Assembly (NCBI GenBank): GCA_030426475.1
Contig: JAUHYR010000016.1
Location: forward strand, 1-39,802
Source of the DNA: Bacteroidia bacterium
GTDB lineage: Bacteria; Bacteroidota; Bacteroidia; Flavobacteriales_E; Vicingaceae
Direction: 5' to 3'
DNA length: 39,802 nucleotides
Both the position numbers and the translations under genes were made by a program. The notes below the pieces were generated by a model that was not told the origin of the DNA, ran no database searches, and worked only from the letters and a program-made list of their open reading frames with translations. Below are positions 38,219 to 39,802 of this stretch, piece by piece (the stretch's first letter is position 1; every line of letters begins with the position of its first letter).

Positions 38219-38869
38219 ATGAAAAAAATTCTGGTAAGCGCACTTTTAGTAATAGCTTCAAGTGTTGGTTTTACACAAAACTTTGAAGGAACAATTACAT
38301 TTGGTATTGAATATGTGGATTTACCTGATGAAATGGCCGCTTATGAATCAATGATGCCGAAAGAAATGAGTTATAAGTTTAAAGACGATATGGCTAAAAT
38401 GATTCAACCCAGTGCTATGGGACAAACGGTTATGATTCATAACGGAAAGACCGACAAAACTACCCTTTTAATGGATTTAATGGGTAGCAAATATGCAATG
38501 GAAGCAGATAACACCAAGAAAAAAGATGAAACAGTAAAACCAACCGTAACCGTTTTAGATGAAACGAAAGAAATAGCTGGGTATAAATGTAAAAAGGCAG
38601 AAATAACGATAGTAGGTGAAGATGGTGAAGAGCAAAAACTTACTGTTTATTACACCCCTGATCTTGCTGTTCAAAAATTTGGTCAAACTGATATTGAAGG
38701 CTTAGATGGTTATCCGTTAGAATACGAAATAGAAAAAGAAGGTATGATTATGAAGCTTACGGCTAAAGAGGTAAAAAAAGAAAAAATATCTAAAGCTGAA
38801 TTTGATATTCCAAAAGATTACCAAAACATTACTGAAGAAGAGCTTAAAGCCATGTTTGGAGGCAAATAA
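38219..38869 (+). CDS. Exported DUF4412-like protein
   Basis: A 216-residue exported protein with a cleavable signal (KKILVSALLVIASSVGFTQ) and no lipobox. NFEGTITFGIEY at the mature start and DETKEIAGYKCKKAEITI in the middle fit DUF4412-like proteins. It is a paralogue of the lipoprotein upstream (same ETKEIAGYKCKKA block) but is soluble or loosely attached. It has its own candidate promoter and is followed by a terminator. The function is unknown. Confidence 0.77.
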   Translation: MKKILVSALLVIASSVGFTQNFEGTITFGIEYVDLPDEMAAYESMMPKEMSYKFKDDMAKMIQPSAMGQTVMIHNGKTDKTTLLMDLMGSKYAMEADNTKKKDETVKPTVTVLDETKEIAGYKCKKAEITIVGEDGEEQKLTVYYTPDLAVQKFGQTDIEGLDGYPLEYEIEKEGMIMKLTAKEVKKEKISKAEFDIPKDYQNITEEELKAMFGGK

Positions 38870-38886
38870 TATTAATAAATTAAAGT

Positions 38887-38918
38887 AAAAAGCCCAATCG
38901 GATGATTGGGCTTTTTTT
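38887..38918. terminator. Bidirectional rho-independent terminator
   Basis: AGCCCAATC (38891-38899), loop GGAT and GATTGGGCT (38904-38912) form a perfect 9-bp stem with As before and seven Ts after. It terminates the plus-strand DUF4412-like gene and can also serve the convergent gene at 38927. Confidence 0.9.
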
Positions 38919-38926
38919 GTCAAAGT

Positions 38927-39196
38927 TTATTTATTTTTTCTACGTTCCTCAATTACCGATTGTTGAGATTGCTTTGCTGTATTTTCTTTTTTAGACGCCT
39001 TAGCACTGGTAATTGTATGGCCAGAATTGATATCACTACTCATCTCCATAATTGTAGAATCTTTTTTTACCTGACTCTCTTCATTAAATAGTTTAGTTGG
39101 TTCATTAATCTTATTTGATACTGATTCTGTTTTTGTTTGAGAAAAAGCACTACATGAAATTAAAAGTAGAATTGAGCTTATATATATTTTTATCAT
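38927..39196 (-). CDS. Small exported hypothetical protein
   Basis: An 89-residue protein with a signal peptide (IKIYISSILLLISCSAFSQ) followed by a Lys/Ser/Glu-rich, probably disordered tail ending in EERRKNK. A cysteine lies in LLISCSAFSQ, but cleavage after AFSQ is more likely than lipidation. No family is recognised. It starts 4 bases after the stop of the collagen-like gene and is probably its operon partner. Confidence 0.6.
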   Translation of the reverse strand: MIKIYISSILLLISCSAFSQTKTESVSNKINEPTKLFNEESQVKKDSTIMEMSSDINSGHTITSAKASKKENTAKQSQQSVIEERRKNK

Positions 39197-39200
39197 ATTA

Positions 39201-39802
39201 CTAATTATTTATAACCTGCAATAACAGAACTCCCTGTAAGACAGATGTATTTCCGGCACTAACGGTTGCATTTGTCCCTCCGTTCATTCTAGCTCTTACG
39301 TCAAAAGTATAGGTTCCAGGTGTTACGGCTACATACACTCCTGATGACCAATACCCTATCTGATTTGTAAGGGTTGAAGAATTATTTACAGTAACTCTTT
39401 TAAATCCACCACCAGAACTAGAAATAACTAAAGCACCATTTTGATGAATTGCAATATCTACTGTAGAATTACCTGTTGTTAAAGCAGATTGAGTCTGAAT
39501 TCCACCATCAGTATAAATATAAATAATTGCATTTGTTGTTACATTAACTGTTTGAGTCAAACCCGGAATAACTTGAAACGTAGGAAAGGCAGGTGGTGTT
39601 ATTGAGCCCGTGCCTTGGTTGAAGTAAGTATTATTATACAAACCTGCAGGACCAGTAGGACCAGTTGCTCCGACAGCTCCGTTTGCGCCTGTTGGACCAG
39701 TTGCACCATTTGTTCCGTTAGCTCCAGTCGGACCTTGAGGGCCAGTAGTTCCGTTTGCTCCCGCAGGGCCAGTTGGACCTTGTGCTCCGGTAGCACCATT
39801 TG
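39201..39802 (-). CDS. Collagen-like (Gly-X-Y) repeat protein, C-terminal part (cut by window edge)
   Basis: The minus-strand frame is open to the window end, so the N-terminus lies beyond it. From the edge it encodes 17 consecutive Gly-X-Y triplets ([18 protein letters not shown] and so on), rich in Pro and Thr as in bacterial collagen-like proteins. After the last triplet comes [13 protein letters not shown] and about 130 residues of beta-rich sequence ending in LLLQVINN. This is likely a globular head that nucleates trimers, somewhat C1q/phage-head-like; the comparison is by pattern only. The full length and any signal peptide cannot be seen. Confidence 0.82.
   Translation of the reverse strand, partial: NGATGAQGPTGPAGANGTTGPQGPTGANGTNGATGPTGANGAVGATGPTGPAGLYNNTYFNQGTGSITPPAFPTFQVIPGLTQTVNVTTNAIIYIYTDGGIQTQSALTTGNSTVDIAIHQNGALVISSSGGGFKRVTVNNSSTLTNQIGYWSSGVYVAVTPGTYTFDVRARMNGGTNATVSAGNTSVLQGVLLLQVINN

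Noticed and set aside
39599-39799. Leu/Glu/Gln-rich ORF at the right edge
   Set aside because: It is an alternate frame of the Gly-X-Y coding sequence; the glycine frame is continuous with the downstream globular domain.

Overview
The window looks like a chromosomal segment of a low-GC member of the Bacteroidota, probably a Flavobacteriales-type marine or freshwater bacterium. This rests on a type IX secretion C-terminal sorting domain, Bacteroidota-restricted families (DUF4476, DUF4199, DUF4924, DUF4412-like), Rho with a long charged insertion, TAnnTTTG-type -7 promoter elements, and a near absence of Shine-Dalgarno sequences. Most genes are housekeeping or widely conserved in that phylum. 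I do not see a phage, IS element, CRISPR array or defence island.

Layout. 1-575: 3' end of a 23S rRNA gene, 5S rRNA and terminator, i.e. the end of an rRNA operon. 603-7931 (+): a DEDDh exonuclease and a DUF2459 protein, then a tightly packed run of fatty-acid desaturase, MsrB, a DUF255 thioredoxin-fold protein, a secreted YD-like protein and a secreted leucine-rich-repeat protein. 7936-8340 (-): OsmC-like protein. 8444-10073 (+): a probable outer-membrane protein and lipoyl synthase. 10224-13094: a 956-residue secreted beta-propeller-like protein with a type IX sorting tail, followed by a strong terminator. 13166-14147: GAPDH whose C-terminal end is out of frame. 14151-19945 (-): LpxH, an M1 peptidase with a barrel-like C-terminal half, a DUF4476 protein and an MBL-fold hydrolase.

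19946-20534 is the least ordinary stretch. It holds an array of eleven A5 tracts at exact 21-bp spacing, with hairpin-forming flanks that partly covary. The array sits between two imperfect 29-bp direct repeats and is followed by an orphan secreted protein (20535-21632). After that come Mpl (peptidoglycan recycling ligase), a rho / DUF4199 / membrane protein operon on the minus strand, and pckA with a small cysteine-rich secreted protein on the plus strand.

28401-37312 is mostly minus strand: PhoH2 (PIN + PhoH), an EamA transporter (plus), an OmpH/Skp-like gene overlapping a DUF4924 gene, folD with a 76-residue companion, ffh, argS and an arginase-family gene. Two related exported proteins (37418-38869) are transcribed divergently from arginase. 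The right edge has a small secreted protein and the 3' part of a collagen-like (Gly-X-Y) protein that runs off the window.

Functional themes: central carbon metabolism (gap, pckA, lipA), envelope biogenesis (lpxH, mpl, Skp-like), translation and protein export (argS, ffh), oxidative repair (msrB, OsmC, DUF255), and several surface or exported proteins of unknown role. The best candidates for something undescribed are the phased A-tract/hairpin array with its flanking repeats, the disrupted GAPDH, and the M1 peptidase-barrel fusion.
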